64,000 nt of DNA from assembly GCF_034932105.1 (NCBI RefSeq), contig NZ_JAYGIG010000120.1, positions 18,587-82,586 of the forward strand. The letters run 5' to 3'. A model generated the notes under the pieces. The model searched no databases. It was not told where the DNA came from and was given only the letters and a program-made list of their open reading frames with translations. Positions 1 through 8,618 of this stretch are shown here, one piece after another. The position numbers and the translations under genes were made by a program. The stretch comes from Leptothoe sp034932105. Its GTDB lineage: Bacteria; Cyanobacteriota; Cyanobacteriia; Phormidesmidales; Phormidesmidaceae. Position 1 is the first letter of the stretch. Every line of letters begins with the position of its first letter.

Positions 1-2029
1 CTAACCCTGAAATGGCAGGAGCATCAACAATAACTAAATCATAGCTTGCTTCAGCTTTTGTCAAAAACTGCTGCATTTGCAAGGAACTCAAAAGTCTCAT
101 GGGATCTTCTGAAACTGAACCTGCTGGCAATACATCTACGTTAGCATCTAAATAGGATAATGAGACAGGAGAAATAGTTGTTTTATCATATTGGGTTAGG
201 TTGTCATGCAGCTGGGTTGATAATCCCTGTGTGTTTAATAACCCCAAATATTTATGCAGTGATGGGTTCCGAAAGTTAGCGTCAATGAGCAATACGCGTT
301 TATGCGCCCGTGCTGCACTGAGGGCTAACCCTATGGACAGGGTCGTCTTGCCTTCCTCCACTAAGGCTGATGTAACTAGCAATGAAGATAACGATTGGCT
401 ATTCGTAAGCTGGATCGTCTTATAAATTAAGTCAACAGCATTTCGAAATGTCTGACTTTGGTTTAGGGTAAGTGAATCAGACATTATTGGCTTGCTATCA
501 AGCATCGTAAACAATGCACCTACCCTGCTTTCGTGTATTTCTGGAATAACACCCAAAAGAGGCAAGGCTACCTGTTTTCTTAATTCATCTGATGTGCGTA
601 CGACGGTATCTATAGCCTCTCGACTAAAAGCCAATGCCCCGCCCAAAAATACTCCTGCTACAACTCCCAACAGTAGATTTTGTTTGGGTTGGGGTGATAT
701 TTTTTCACCCAGCTGAGAGGGTTCAACAATATCCCAACTAAATCCACCCTGAGCTAATTCATTGCTCAATTCTTGACGAAGTTGCAAGAGTTGCTCCAAT
801 GACTGCTGTTGTATTTGTGCCTCAGGTTGAATCCGATTGTATTCTGCAATTAAGCTAGGAAATTTAGCTAGATCAGCCTGTAATTGTTGTGCAGCCTGCT
901 CCAATCCAGTTTTTCGAGCCTTGAGGCTCTGTAAACTGACGTTAGCCTGTACAAGGCTGCTGACTAACTCTAGATCAATTGCCCCCAATTGTCCCTCTTT
1001 TAGTAATGCGGTTTCATTTAGATCAAATTGTTCTGGAATTTGTCCTAATGAGCGTTCAACTTCCGCCTGCAACAATGAAATCTGTCCCTGTCGCTGGGCG
1101 ATCAGATCCTGAACACCCGGATCAGCCTCAGCATAAAGAGATTGTCGTTGCTCCAGCGCTAACTCCGTCTCTTGTAAGGCGTTGAGAAGCTGCTGGTAAC
1201 GAGACGATTGGCTCAGGCGTGAGGCAATTAAAGCTGACTGTGGATCAGCTTGCAGTTGCTCTTGTAGAGCATTATATTCAGCCTGAACATCCAGATATTG
1301 AGTATCAACATCTATTCTGGTTTGCTCTATTTGTCTAAGCGAGTCAGCAACTGTGAGAGATTGCTGTTCTGGATCAATTAAGTTTTCTGCTTCACGAAAC
1401 TGTTTTAAGGCTTGACGAGATACAGCCAGATCTTGCTGAACACCTTTGATTTGCTGATTGACTAAGGCTAAGCCGCGTTTAAGGCGCTGTTCTTGCTGTT
1501 CTTCATTGTAGCTCAGATACACATCACCTAATTTTTCTAAAAATGATTGAACAATTACCGGGTCTTCTCCGTTAAAGGTTGCTTTGAAAATTCCAGTTTT
1601 TTCATCACCTTCGGCTACTTGAGACAGGGTCAATTTTGTGTGCAGTCTGTCAGCACATGCTGATAAGGCTTCTGACTGCTCACAGAGTTCTGGATACTCA
1701 ATACGTAGTCTCTTAACGGTTTGCTCAATAAATGATTTACTTCGCATTAGATTCAGTTGAGTTGCGTAGTCTGTCTGGGATGAAGAGGAACGTCGCCCTT
1801 CTTGTTGCCCTGCGGTGATATCAACGGTCTGACGATAGTTTGGTTCAACCAGTACCTGCATTGAACTTTGGTAGACCGGATTTTCTTTTAGGGTTAATGC
1901 GATCGCAATACCGACTGTCCCTACAATCGCCCCTCCAAACCAGGCAAAACGTCGTATCAGTATATTCAGAAGCTGACCATATCCGATCTCCGGTTTCTCT
2001 ACAGCGGGGGAGAATTGTGTTGTTTGCAT
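1..2029 (-). CDS. Wzc-like polysaccharide co-polymerase with BY-kinase domain (3' end beyond window)
   Basis: Open from an ATG at 2029 through the left edge (676 codons visible). Such proteins control chain length and export of capsular or exopolysaccharide from the inner membrane and autophosphorylate on tyrosine. A first membrane segment lies near residues 25-47. A long periplasmic coiled-coil, Gln/Leu-rich stretch follows, then a Pro-rich turn (PSQLGEKISPQPKQ) and a second membrane segment near 445-465. The cytosolic kinase part shows a Walker A-like SALVEEGKTTLS near 555-567, a Walker A' RVLLIDANFRNP near 585, and Walker B DLVIVDAP near 660-668. The C-terminal tyrosine cluster lies outside the window. 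It is the third gene of a leftward unit after the export protein and the GT4 gene, 93 bp behind the latter. The canonical SAxPxEGKS is altered to LVEEGKT, a mild deviation. Family call firm; exact polymer unknown. Confidence 0.9.
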   Translation of the reverse strand, partial: MQTTQFSPAVEKPEIGYGQLLNILIRRFAWFGGAIVGTVGIAIALTLKENPVYQSSMQVLVEPNYRQTVDITAGQQEGRRSSSSQTDYATQLNLMRSKSFIEQTVKRLRIEYPELCEQSEALSACADRLHTKLTLSQVAEGDEKTGIFKATFNGEDPVIVQSFLEKLGDVYLSYNEEQQEQRLKRGLALVNQQIKGVQQDLAVSRQALKQFREAENLIDPEQQSLTVADSLRQIEQTRIDVDTQYLDVQAEYNALQEQLQADPQSALIASRLSQSSRYQQLLNALQETELALEQRQSLYAEADPGVQDLIAQRQGQISLLQAEVERSLGQIPEQFDLNETALLKEGQLGAIDLELVSSLVQANVSLQSLKARKTGLEQAAQQLQADLAKFPSLIAEYNRIQPEAQIQQQSLEQLLQLRQELSNELAQGGFSWDIVEPSQLGEKISPQPKQNLLLGVVAGVFLGGALAFSREAIDTVVRTSDELRKQVALPLLGVIPEIHESRVGALFTMLDSKPIMSDSLTLNQSQTFRNAVDLIYKTIQLTNSQSLSSLLVTSALVEEGKTTLSIGLALSAARAHKRVLLIDANFRNPSLHKYLGLLNTQGLSTQLHDNLTQYDKTTISPVSLSYLDANVDVLPAGSVSEDPMRLLSSLQMQQFLTKAEASYDLVIVDAPAISGL

Positions 2030-2122
2030 GGGTTTGTATCCTTTTCGCCATCAGTTCGCTATTAGTTCGCTATCAGATTGATTAGCTGCACCTGCTTGTC
2101 CCTAGTCCTATACAAGTGGGTT

Positions 2123-3232
2123 TTAGGCAACACCTCTATACTCTCCGTAGTTTTCTTCAATGATGGTTAAAACCTTTTTAAAGAAAACATCTTCTGTAAA
2201 ATTCTGCAGAACATGTTCTCGAATTTGGCGATAGTTCCATTGAATGTTGTTGGCCTTAAGCATTGCCCGATACAAAGCTTCTGGAGACTGACGATAGAAA
2301 AAGACCCCGGTTTTCCCAGGTATTTGGGTATCTAACACACCGCCAGCTCCATAGGCAACAACAGGAGTACCACTGGCATTAGCTTCAATGGGTACTAAAC
2401 CATAATCTTCTAAGGCAGTTACAATGACTGCTTTTGCCCGTGCCATTAGACTCCTACGCTGCTCATCACTCACATGCCCAAGAAATGAGATATTCGACAG
2501 AGCAGCTAATTCTAATCTCTCTCTCTCTGGCCCATCACCTGTGATAATCAGCGGCCATCCTAGCCAGTTAAACGCTTCGATCACAATATCTACTCTTTTA
2601 TAACCTAATAAACGAGATGAAACCAGATAAAAATCTTCCTTTTGGTCAGAAAACTCAAACTGATTTATATCAATTGGATAGTTAACGGTAATAGCAGGTT
2701 GTTTATATATCTGCTGAATTCGTTCTGCCACAACGGTTGAATTTGAAATATATAAGTCTGGTTTTTGGGCATGGGTTAGGTCAATTTGTCTCAGTTTTTG
2801 AAAAACTGGCTCAATAATGGGCATTAATGCCTTATACCTTCTGTACTGATCAATGTAGGTATGCGTATCCCAAAGAAACCGAGTGATGTTATGGCAAAAG
2901 CAAACATGATAGGCATCAGGGCGTTTTATAACAGATTTTGCAAAGCTCGTTGTACTACTAATAATCAGATCATATTTTTTTAGATCCAAGGCTTCAAAGG
3001 CTGGAAAGTAGAACGGTGCAAGTAATCTGAAATTTTTGCTGGCACCTGGAATTGCTTGTAGCTTGGTCGTGTAAACGGGCCGTTCTCCAACATCGATTGT
3101 ATCTTCTGGACTATACAACGAGGTATAAATATCAGCATCAGGAAATTGTCTACAAAGGAGTTCAAATACTCGCTCTGCCCCACCTTTTTGCGTCAGATAA
3201 TCGTGTACCAAAGCCATTTTCATACTAGTCAT
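2123..3232 (-). CDS. GT4-family glycosyltransferase
   Basis: A 369-aa soluble glycosyltransferase of the GT-B fold, probably adding a sugar to a lipid-linked exopolysaccharide precursor at the cytoplasmic face. The N-terminal acceptor domain starts with MALVHDYLTQKGGAERV, which contains the Gly-rich loop of GT4 enzymes. The C-terminal donor half carries the DFYLVSSRLLGYKR block and ITGDGPERERL, and the usual ExxxxGLVPIEANASGTPVV nucleotide-sugar signature near residues 285-305. Two more in-frame ATGs sit at 3223 and 3217; the first at 3232 is kept but the start is uncertain by a few codons. It lies between the outer-membrane export gene upstream and the Wzc-like gene downstream, so it belongs to the exopolysaccharide unit. 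Donor and acceptor cannot be read from the sequence. Confidence 0.88.
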   Translation of the reverse strand: MTSMKMALVHDYLTQKGGAERVFELLCRQFPDADIYTSLYSPEDTIDVGERPVYTTKLQAIPGASKNFRLLAPFYFPAFEALDLKKYDLIISSTTSFAKSVIKRPDAYHVCFCHNITRFLWDTHTYIDQYRRYKALMPIIEPVFQKLRQIDLTHAQKPDLYISNSTVVAERIQQIYKQPAITVNYPIDINQFEFSDQKEDFYLVSSRLLGYKRVDIVIEAFNWLGWPLIITGDGPERERLELAALSNISFLGHVSDEQRRSLMARAKAVIVTALEDYGLVPIEANASGTPVVAYGAGGVLDTQIPGKTGVFFYRQSPEALYRAMLKANNIQWNYRQIREHVLQNFTEDVFFKKVLTIIEENYGEYRGVA

Positions 3233-3348
3233 ACTCTAGAAAGGACAACAAAAATTAACCAGCACTATCTAGAGGGAACTAATGAGGCCTTAAGATTAGC
3301 CTCATTTTTAAACCTATTAAGCTGTATTTTGGAGAAAACCGGCACAGA

Positions 3349-4533
3349 CTACAAACCAAACAGGCGAAGAATATTAAGACCAACGCTCAAGGGGGACAAC
3401 ACCGCTCCAAATGCATCACTCGCACGAGCTAAGCCAGAACGTTTCACAATGACGGTATCATTCGGACGCAAAGATGGATTAGTATCTTCATTAATACCTT
3501 GGGCAAAATCAACTTCGATCTCTCTCTGGGAGACTGTCCCATTAAGATTCAATCGGACTAACGTTACCGTTCCATGTCTAGCCCGATTGTTGAATCCTCC
3601 CGCCGCCAATATGGCTTGGTTAAGGGGAGTGTTAGGCGGAACAGTAATATTGCCCGGAGCTTCGACTTCTCCAACAACATTGATGGGAATCGCATCAGGT
3701 GAAAAACTTGCCGTAGCTAATTCAGTTATTTCATCCGTATTGAGGGTACTGGCGGTCGGAATAATAATGCGATCGCCATCTTGTAATTGAAGATCTTCAC
3801 TTAAATCTCCTTCCTTTAAGAGATTCCAAAGGTTGACTGGAACAGTTTGAGATTGATTTGCCTTGCCCAGGCTGTCACCGACTGGGGCCATACTCGATAA
3901 CAGTGCATCCGGTGAGCGTGGCAGACGACGTTGGACTTCAATCTGGCGAATATCTGCTAGTTGGGTGATTCCACCTGCTAGTTCAATGGCTTGGGTTAGG
4001 GTTGGTATGTCGGTCACTGAGCCAGTTGTACTGCCCTCGGCGGCAGAAATGCGATAGGCTCCTGGACGATGTACTTCGCCTGCCACTGCAATTTGAATAG
4101 GGCGAGTTTCCAATACACTAATGGTGACAACAGGTCGCTGAACATAGGGTTCAAGACTCTGCTCGATCTGGATTGTTGCCTGTTGTAGAGATAAGCCATC
4201 AACATCAATGGCTCCTACTATTGGCATATTTAGACGGCCACTAGATAATATTTTAAACTCTCCACTGTAGTCGGGAATATTGAATACGTCAATTCGTAAA
4301 TAATCACCAGCGCCAAGAATATAAGACTCTCCTACTGCCAGTTCCATCGCAGCTGATGTATCCAATGCTGGCAAATTTGGTGCGGTGGGCAAGGATAATT
4401 CCCCCGGAGACGTAGACTGCGCAGTAGCCGTATGGCTAGCAGATTCTCCTAAAACCAAACAAACCAGAGTCAACATAATCAGGAATCGCCCTCTAGGCGC
4501 GTCTGTAAAGACAGTGGAAAAACTTTTTTTCAT
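3349..4533 (-). CDS. Wza-like polysaccharide export outer-membrane protein (SLBB domains)
   Basis: A 394-aa secreted protein that would form the outer-membrane/periplasmic exit channel for polysaccharide, working with the Wzc-like protein two genes downstream. The ATG at 4533 is preferred because it begins a clean signal peptide (MKKSFSTVF..., hydrophobic core LIMLTLVCLVLG, Ala-rich cleavage region); a TTG at 4578 would add 15 residues before it. The polysaccharide-export domain is recognisable at YILGAGDYLRIDVFN with RPVVTISVLETRPI after it. Two SLBB-like repeats follow (VAGEVHRPGAYRI and VVGEVEAPGNITV), each with the PTLTQAIELAGG or PLNQAILAAGG helix. There is no lipobox cysteine, so unlike E. 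coli Wza it may not be lipidated. First gene of the leftward exopolysaccharide unit. Confidence 0.9.
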   Translation of the reverse strand: MKKSFSTVFTDAPRGRFLIMLTLVCLVLGESASHTATAQSTSPGELSLPTAPNLPALDTSAAMELAVGESYILGAGDYLRIDVFNIPDYSGEFKILSSGRLNMPIVGAIDVDGLSLQQATIQIEQSLEPYVQRPVVTISVLETRPIQIAVAGEVHRPGAYRISAAEGSTTGSVTDIPTLTQAIELAGGITQLADIRQIEVQRRLPRSPDALLSSMAPVGDSLGKANQSQTVPVNLWNLLKEGDLSEDLQLQDGDRIIIPTASTLNTDEITELATASFSPDAIPINVVGEVEAPGNITVPPNTPLNQAILAAGGFNNRARHGTVTLVRLNLNGTVSQREIEVDFAQGINEDTNPSLRPNDTVIVKRSGLARASDAFGAVLSPLSVGLNILRLFGL

Positions 4534-5519
4534 GGTTACTGTCAACAAAAAATAGCAACATCTGAACCTTCTAAGCAATTAAACAACTACTTATGACAGA
4601 TGCAAAACTGCATACATAACTCTCCCCTAAACAGGTATGAGTATTTAATCACGGAAAATATGAACAACAGTGACTCAGAACTTCGCGCTAAAGGCACTGC
4701 AGAGCTGACCTCCATGCACGTACTGGCGTAGCACGATTAAGGTCACAAACATCTAACAGCCTGTGGCTCAGGCTCTACTATCTATTAGGTTGATTAATTC
4801 TTCTCTCAGTACAGATTCTAGATGGAATGATTAAATACAGGGCACAAATAATATCTAGCCTGATCTAGGTATCCAGGAAACGGCGACTCATTAACGGTCA
4901 GCATAGCCGCTGCTGATTTAGAAACAGTGTTAGCTTTTAGAAGCTTAAATACAGAGCATAAATAATGTCTAGCCTTGTGCAGCTGCTTGGGAAACCACGA
5001 CGATCCATCAATCACAAATGCACATATTCATAAAATGTACCTTGCACTACAGGAAGGAAGTTTCTTTGCTCAAAATAAAAACTTCCAGCTGGACTCAAAA
5101 TAGAATATGTGTGAAAAGTTATCCTCTAGGGAGCTTCAAAAACTACAGCAGATAAACAGTTTGAAGCACTAAGCGTTAGCGTTTAAGCTTTATGTATCTA
5201 TACAATAGCGCAAACTTTAAAAATGAACCACATAACTTTATATTGTTATTGCATATTTTTTGTAAAGCTCTAAATCTCTTGGTCGATGGCAATGTTCTAG
5301 TTTAAGTAATTGATATTAGCTCAAAGTCAAGCTGATGTTGGGCTAGGCCGATAAAAACAAGGCGGTTATTTCCTTGGCTATTGCCGGTGATAAAATCTCT
5401 GCCTATCGAGAGTGCCTAGGGGTATCGTTCACCGTGCATACACATCAAGCCGGATGATAGGGTCTCCATTTTCTGTTGATGGGCAAACGGGTGATCTCAA
5501 AAAAGATCCTGGGTCGTCA
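4534..5519. other. 986-bp non-coding stretch with degenerate repeats
   Basis: No convincing gene. It is AT-rich and lies upstream of the exopolysaccharide unit on its left and downstream of the desaturase/SDR gene on its right. It carries a three-copy degenerate repeat (see 4741-5001) and an 8-bp inverted repeat GGAAGTTT/AAACTTCC at 5056-5086. A 65-codon open stretch on the minus strand (4818-5015) is produced by the repeat and lacks a ribosome-binding site. The promoter of the exopolysaccharide unit must lie in or near this stretch but I cannot place it. Confidence 0.5.
4741..5001. repeat. three degenerate direct repeats, spacing about 100-113 bp
   Basis: Copies share the core GGgCACAAAtaatATCTAgCCTG: 4741-4763 is the most diverged, 4831-4885 and 4945-5001 are longer and better matched (TTAAATACAG followed by the core, then a ccaggaaACggCGA-like end). 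The last two, read on the minus strand, give two similar peptides (FPKQLHKARHYLCSVF and FPGYLDQARYYLCPVF), showing a duplication. Function unknown; may be regulatory or an old mobile repeat. Confidence 0.5.
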
Positions 5520-6710
5520 TTAGCGTGAAAAAAGTTTGAAATAAATGGTTTGCATGGTTTCTTTGACTGGAAACAACAAGTAGGTGAGGGGATTGATGGT
5601 GACAATGATGTTGCGGATGTCTCTTTTGACTAAGGCAACAATGGCCCCGGCTACCCAATCGGCGGACATGACCCCGACTGGATTCAGCTGGCTCTTAAAG
5701 GGGCCCAACACCAGCTTACGGATGACGCAGGGGGCATCCTGACGACGTAGGGTGATCAAATCTCCCAGCAGTCGTTTTGAGGTTTCATAGAGGGGGCTAA
5801 AGGCTGGGTTTACTTCCGCTTCGGAGGTATTGACCCACAGTTCTTTGGTGGCGGGACCGAGGCGATTGTCGACGGTGCCTAAAAACACCTCCATCAGTCG
5901 CCAGGCCGATAGAGCATTGACCTCAAGGGATGTGGCGATCGCATCTGCCGACCGGGCCCCTTGGACATTCACCCCGTGGTTAATCACCAGGATATTAACC
6001 TGATTTAGCATGGGCTTCAGGTCCTGTTCCTGGCCGGGGATCCAGGCAACCACCTGGGTGGCCCCGGCAATCACTGCATCGGCGGAGCGGCTAAGGGCAA
6101 TGGGTTTTGCCCCCTGGGCCGCCAGCTGTTTAATCAGGGCTCGGCCTAAAGTACCAGAGGCTCCAGTGACGGCTACCGTTTTGCCCTTGAGGGATAGGGC
6201 GGTGCCTAGGAGCTTGTCCGATAGGGTGAAGTAACCGGCATAGTAGGCATTGGTCTCATCAAAGTGGTGCCGCCAGTGGTAGGTGCGATTCACCAGCCAT
6301 AAACCGGGTGGGGTTTTGAGGGGGCCTGGCTCGTGGGTGAGGTCCGTGGCGTGGAGTAAGCCCTGCGATCGCAACAACGCCGCCACCAAAAACCCAGTCC
6401 CATAGAGACAGCCCAACCAAAATCCCCACAGGGGAGTCAAGAGGGCCACCATCGCCATCACCGCCATCATCACCAGGGACTCAGGCACATCGTTATATAG
6501 CTGAGCCTTTTGATAGAGTTCCTTACTCACGGGGGTAAAGTCTTTGCGATAGGCCTTATGGTGCCAATTATGCAGGCGCATCAGGGGTGACCAAACATGG
6601 CTAGCCACATGGTAGCTATCCCGCACCATCTCCACCGCAAATACAGACACCAGACCCCACAGCCCCTGAATCATCCAGGTCGTGTCTGGGTCTCCTAAAA
6701 CATGCACCAC
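5520..6710 (-). CDS. fused sterol desaturase/fatty-acid hydroxylase-like and short-chain dehydrogenase
   Basis: A 396-aa fusion known from cyanobacteria. The N-terminal third is a membrane di-iron hydroxylase-like domain with clustered histidines: DSYHVASH (31-38), HNWHH (47-51), and THEPG plus TYHWRHHFD near 125-152, with hydrophobic segments between. The C-terminal part is a Rossmann short-chain dehydrogenase beginning KGKTVAVTGASGTLGRA near residue 175, with an LVINHG block and a YETSK motif standing for the catalytic Tyr/Lys. Substrate is unknown; a lipid or carotenoid is plausible. The GTG start at 6710 is chosen because AGAGGA lies about 8 bases upstream and no in-frame ATG precedes the first histidine box. 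The DUF427 gene lies only 16 bp upstream, so co-transcription is likely. Confidence 0.85.
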   Translation of the reverse strand: MVHVLGDPDTTWMIQGLWGLVSVFAVEMVRDSYHVASHVWSPLMRLHNWHHKAYRKDFTPVSKELYQKAQLYNDVPESLVMMAVMAMVALLTPLWGFWLGCLYGTGFLVAALLRSQGLLHATDLTHEPGPLKTPPGLWLVNRTYHWRHHFDETNAYYAGYFTLSDKLLGTALSLKGKTVAVTGASGTLGRALIKQLAAQGAKPIALSRSADAVIAGATQVVAWIPGQEQDLKPMLNQVNILVINHGVNVQGARSADAIATSLEVNALSAWRLMEVFLGTVDNRLGPATKELWVNTSEAEVNPAFSPLYETSKRLLGDLITLRRQDAPCVIRKLVLGPFKSQLNPVGVMSADWVAGAIVALVKRDIRNIIVTINPLTYLLFPVKETMQTIYFKLFSR

Positions 6711-6726
6711 AAGATTTTCCTCTGAC

Positions 6727-7011
6727 TTAAGCCTCTACGGTGACACCGCGCCAGAACGCGACATAGCCCTTAATGTTGCTGGCAGCCTCTTTGGGTGCGG
6801 CATAGTACCAAGCCGCATCCTTATTTTGTTGGCCATCAACGTCAAGGGAGTAGTAGTTGGCCAGCCCTTTCCAGCCACAGGTAGACGTGGTGTTACTGGG
6901 CTTGAAGTAGTCCATGTTCAGGGCCTCAGGGGGAAAATACTGATTCCCCTCAACCACTTCACATCGATCACTTTCAGCCAGTACAGCCCCATTCCAAATT
7001 GCCTTGGGCAT
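6727..7011 (-). CDS. DUF427 family protein
   Basis: A 94-aa small soluble protein of the DUF427 family. The diagnostic features are the start MPKAIWNGAVLAES, the EGNQYFPPEAL block, the TTSTCGWKGLANYYSL block in the middle and the aromatic end (AAWYYAAPKEAASNIKGYVAFW). The family folds as a small beta structure and its biochemical role is not established. It lies 16 bp upstream of the desaturase/SDR gene and 112 bp downstream of rimK, all on the same strand. Full length for the family. Confidence 0.9.
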   Translation of the reverse strand: MPKAIWNGAVLAESDRCEVVEGNQYFPPEALNMDYFKPSNTTSTCGWKGLANYYSLDVDGQQNKDAAWYYAAPKEAASNIKGYVAFWRGVTVEA

Positions 7012-7123
7012 CGTTCCTATCTCCCCAATGGTTTGATCAATGTTTCGATATGTATCGTAACTGATGGTAAATCTTATTTGGCCTGGAGGGAAGGGCCATA
7101 GCTATTAGTGGGGGGCAACTGCC

Positions 7124-8047
7124 CTAACCCTGACCCGGTGACTTTTGCTCGACCTTTTGTTCAGCTTTTTGTTTTGCCCTTTGTTTCTCCAAATACTCAA
7201 TTATCTTGCTAGCAATATCAATCTCCGTAGCCCGCTCAATGCCCTCTAAACCCGGAGATGAGTTCACCTCGATGACCAAGGGTCCCTGGCTGGCCCGCAG
7301 CAGGTCCACACCAGCTACCTGCAGCCCCATGGCCTTAGCTGCCCTAACGGCCGTATCCCGCTCCTGCAAACTGAGCTTGACCCGACAAACCTTCCCGCCG
7401 CGATGGACATTAGAGCGAAATTCACCGGGGGCGCCCTGACGTTTCATCGCAGCCACCACCTGGTCATTCACCACAAAGCATCTCAGGTCCTGCCCTTTGG
7501 CCTCCTTGATATACTCCTGCACCAAAATATTGACATTCAAACCGCGAAACGCCTCAATTACCGATTTCGCCGCCTGGTAGGTTTCCGCCAACACCACTCC
7601 GATCCCCTGGGTCCCTTCCAGCAGCTTGATCACTAGGGGAGCCCCCCCCACCAGCTCAATCACCCCCTCAATATCTTTGGTGGAATGGGCAAACCCCGTG
7701 ACTGGTAGCCCCACCCCCTCTTTAGACAACAATTGTAAACAGCGCAGCTTATCGCGGGAGCGGGAAATCGCCTCAGACCCATTGGCACTCAACACCCCCA
7801 TCATTTCAAACTGGCGCACCACCGCTGTGCCATAAAAAGTATAGCTGGCCCCAATCCGGGGGATCACCGCATCCACGTTAGTCAGGGGTTCGCCCTGATA
7901 AATCAACTTGGGACAGTCGGCTGTGATGTCGATATAACAGCGCATATGGTCAATTATTTTCATAATATGACCCCGTTTATTGCCCGCTTCCAGCAGCCGA
8001 CGAGTGGAGTATAGAGATGCATCGCGCGATAGCACAGCAATTTTCAT
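7124..8047 (-). CDS. rimK: RimK, ATP-grasp ribosomal protein S6:glutamate ligase
   Basis: A 307-aa ATP-grasp ligase that in other bacteria adds glutamate residues to the C-terminus of ribosomal protein S6. It opens with MKIAVLSRDASLYSTRRL and has the PRIGASYTFYGTAVVRQFE block of the pre-ATP-grasp domain. The ATP-grasp core is seen in APLVIKLLEGTQGIGV, ILVQEYIKEAKGQDLR and the metal-binding end PLVIEVNSSPGLEGIE near 255-272. The C-terminus is a Lys/Gln-rich tail (QRAKQKAEQKVEQK). The neighbouring RimB-like gene lies 55 bp upstream in the same direction, matching the rimK-rimB pairing known from Pseudomonas. No obvious Shine-Dalgarno. In cyanobacteria the real target could differ from S6. Confidence 0.92.
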   Translation of the reverse strand: MKIAVLSRDASLYSTRRLLEAGNKRGHIMKIIDHMRCYIDITADCPKLIYQGEPLTNVDAVIPRIGASYTFYGTAVVRQFEMMGVLSANGSEAISRSRDKLRCLQLLSKEGVGLPVTGFAHSTKDIEGVIELVGGAPLVIKLLEGTQGIGVVLAETYQAAKSVIEAFRGLNVNILVQEYIKEAKGQDLRCFVVNDQVVAAMKRQGAPGEFRSNVHRGGKVCRVKLSLQERDTAVRAAKAMGLQVAGVDLLRASQGPLVIEVNSSPGLEGIERATEIDIASKIIEYLEKQRAKQKAEQKVEQKSPGQG

Positions 8048-8102
8048 AGCAAGCTCAGAACGAGGTAGAGGCAGTGGGCTATCAGCCAGATGATTCCACC
8101 CA

Positions 8103-8570
8103 CTATGATTCCACAGAGTGAGTGAGGAAGGAGGGCTGGCGACGCAGCAAAAACGAATTCCCCGGATCGACTAAACAGCGATCGCGAATGGCCTGCCGCC
8201 CCAGCAACATGCGAAACCCCATCTCATCCCGATTGGTTAAGGTCAGCTCTATGGGCCAAATTGATCCCCCTAGGGACAGGGTGGTTAGCACCACGGGCCG
8301 TTGTTCCTGGTGTCCTCCCGAATCAGTCACCAAGCGTTGGCACAGCAACGTCGCCTCGGCCTGCACCAGTTTTGAATCATCATGCTGAACCGGAGCAATA
8401 TGGAAACGTACTTTTTGCCCGCCCTCCGTCTCAAACTGCTCGATATTGAGGGCATGAATGGAGGAAGAACGGGCCCCCGTGTCCACCTTGGCCTTAATTC
8501 TGTCAATACCCAACTCGGGCAACATGACCCATTCACGCCAACCAATCAGTAATAAGGGTTGGGCATCCAT
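8103..8570 (-). CDS. RimB-like retropepsin-fold 'zinc protease' family protein
   Basis: A 155-aa protein of the family annotated as ATP-dependent zinc protease or RimK/LysX-associated protein (PF05618). The diagnostic stretch is LLIGWREWVMLPELGI followed by KAKVDTGARSSSIHA, where the DTGA loop looks like the catalytic loop of retropepsin-type aspartic proteases. A second conserved block is RMLLGRQAIRDR near the C-terminus. Pseudomonas RimB of this family is reported to act on glutamylated S6 against RimK. Its position directly upstream of rimK, same strand, supports a paired role. The protease chemistry is inferred, not shown. Confidence 0.82.
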   Translation of the reverse strand: MDAQPLLLIGWREWVMLPELGIDRIKAKVDTGARSSSIHALNIEQFETEGGQKVRFHIAPVQHDDSKLVQAEATLLCQRLVTDSGGHQEQRPVVLTTLSLGGSIWPIELTLTNRDEMGFRMLLGRQAIRDRCLVDPGNSFLLRRQPSFLTHSVES

Positions 8571-8618
8571 CTATTCACCGACTCCAAGCCTGTAAAGGCT
8601 CAGTATCTAATACCATGG

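Noticed and set aside
3146..3790. 214-codon plus-strand frame across the GT4/export gene boundary
   Set aside because: It lies mostly opposite the well-supported export protein gene and its composition has no family match.
4818..5015. 65-codon minus-strand frame with a repeated FPxxLxxARxYLCxVF motif
   Set aside because: The protein repeat follows directly from the DNA repeat; there is no ribosome-binding site, and the third DNA copy does not keep the frame.
5340..5455. Protein-like plus-strand stretch (NKAVISLAIAGDKISAYREC) before the desaturase gene end
   Set aside because: It is only about 35 codons, preceded by a stop and without a start codon or ribosome site.
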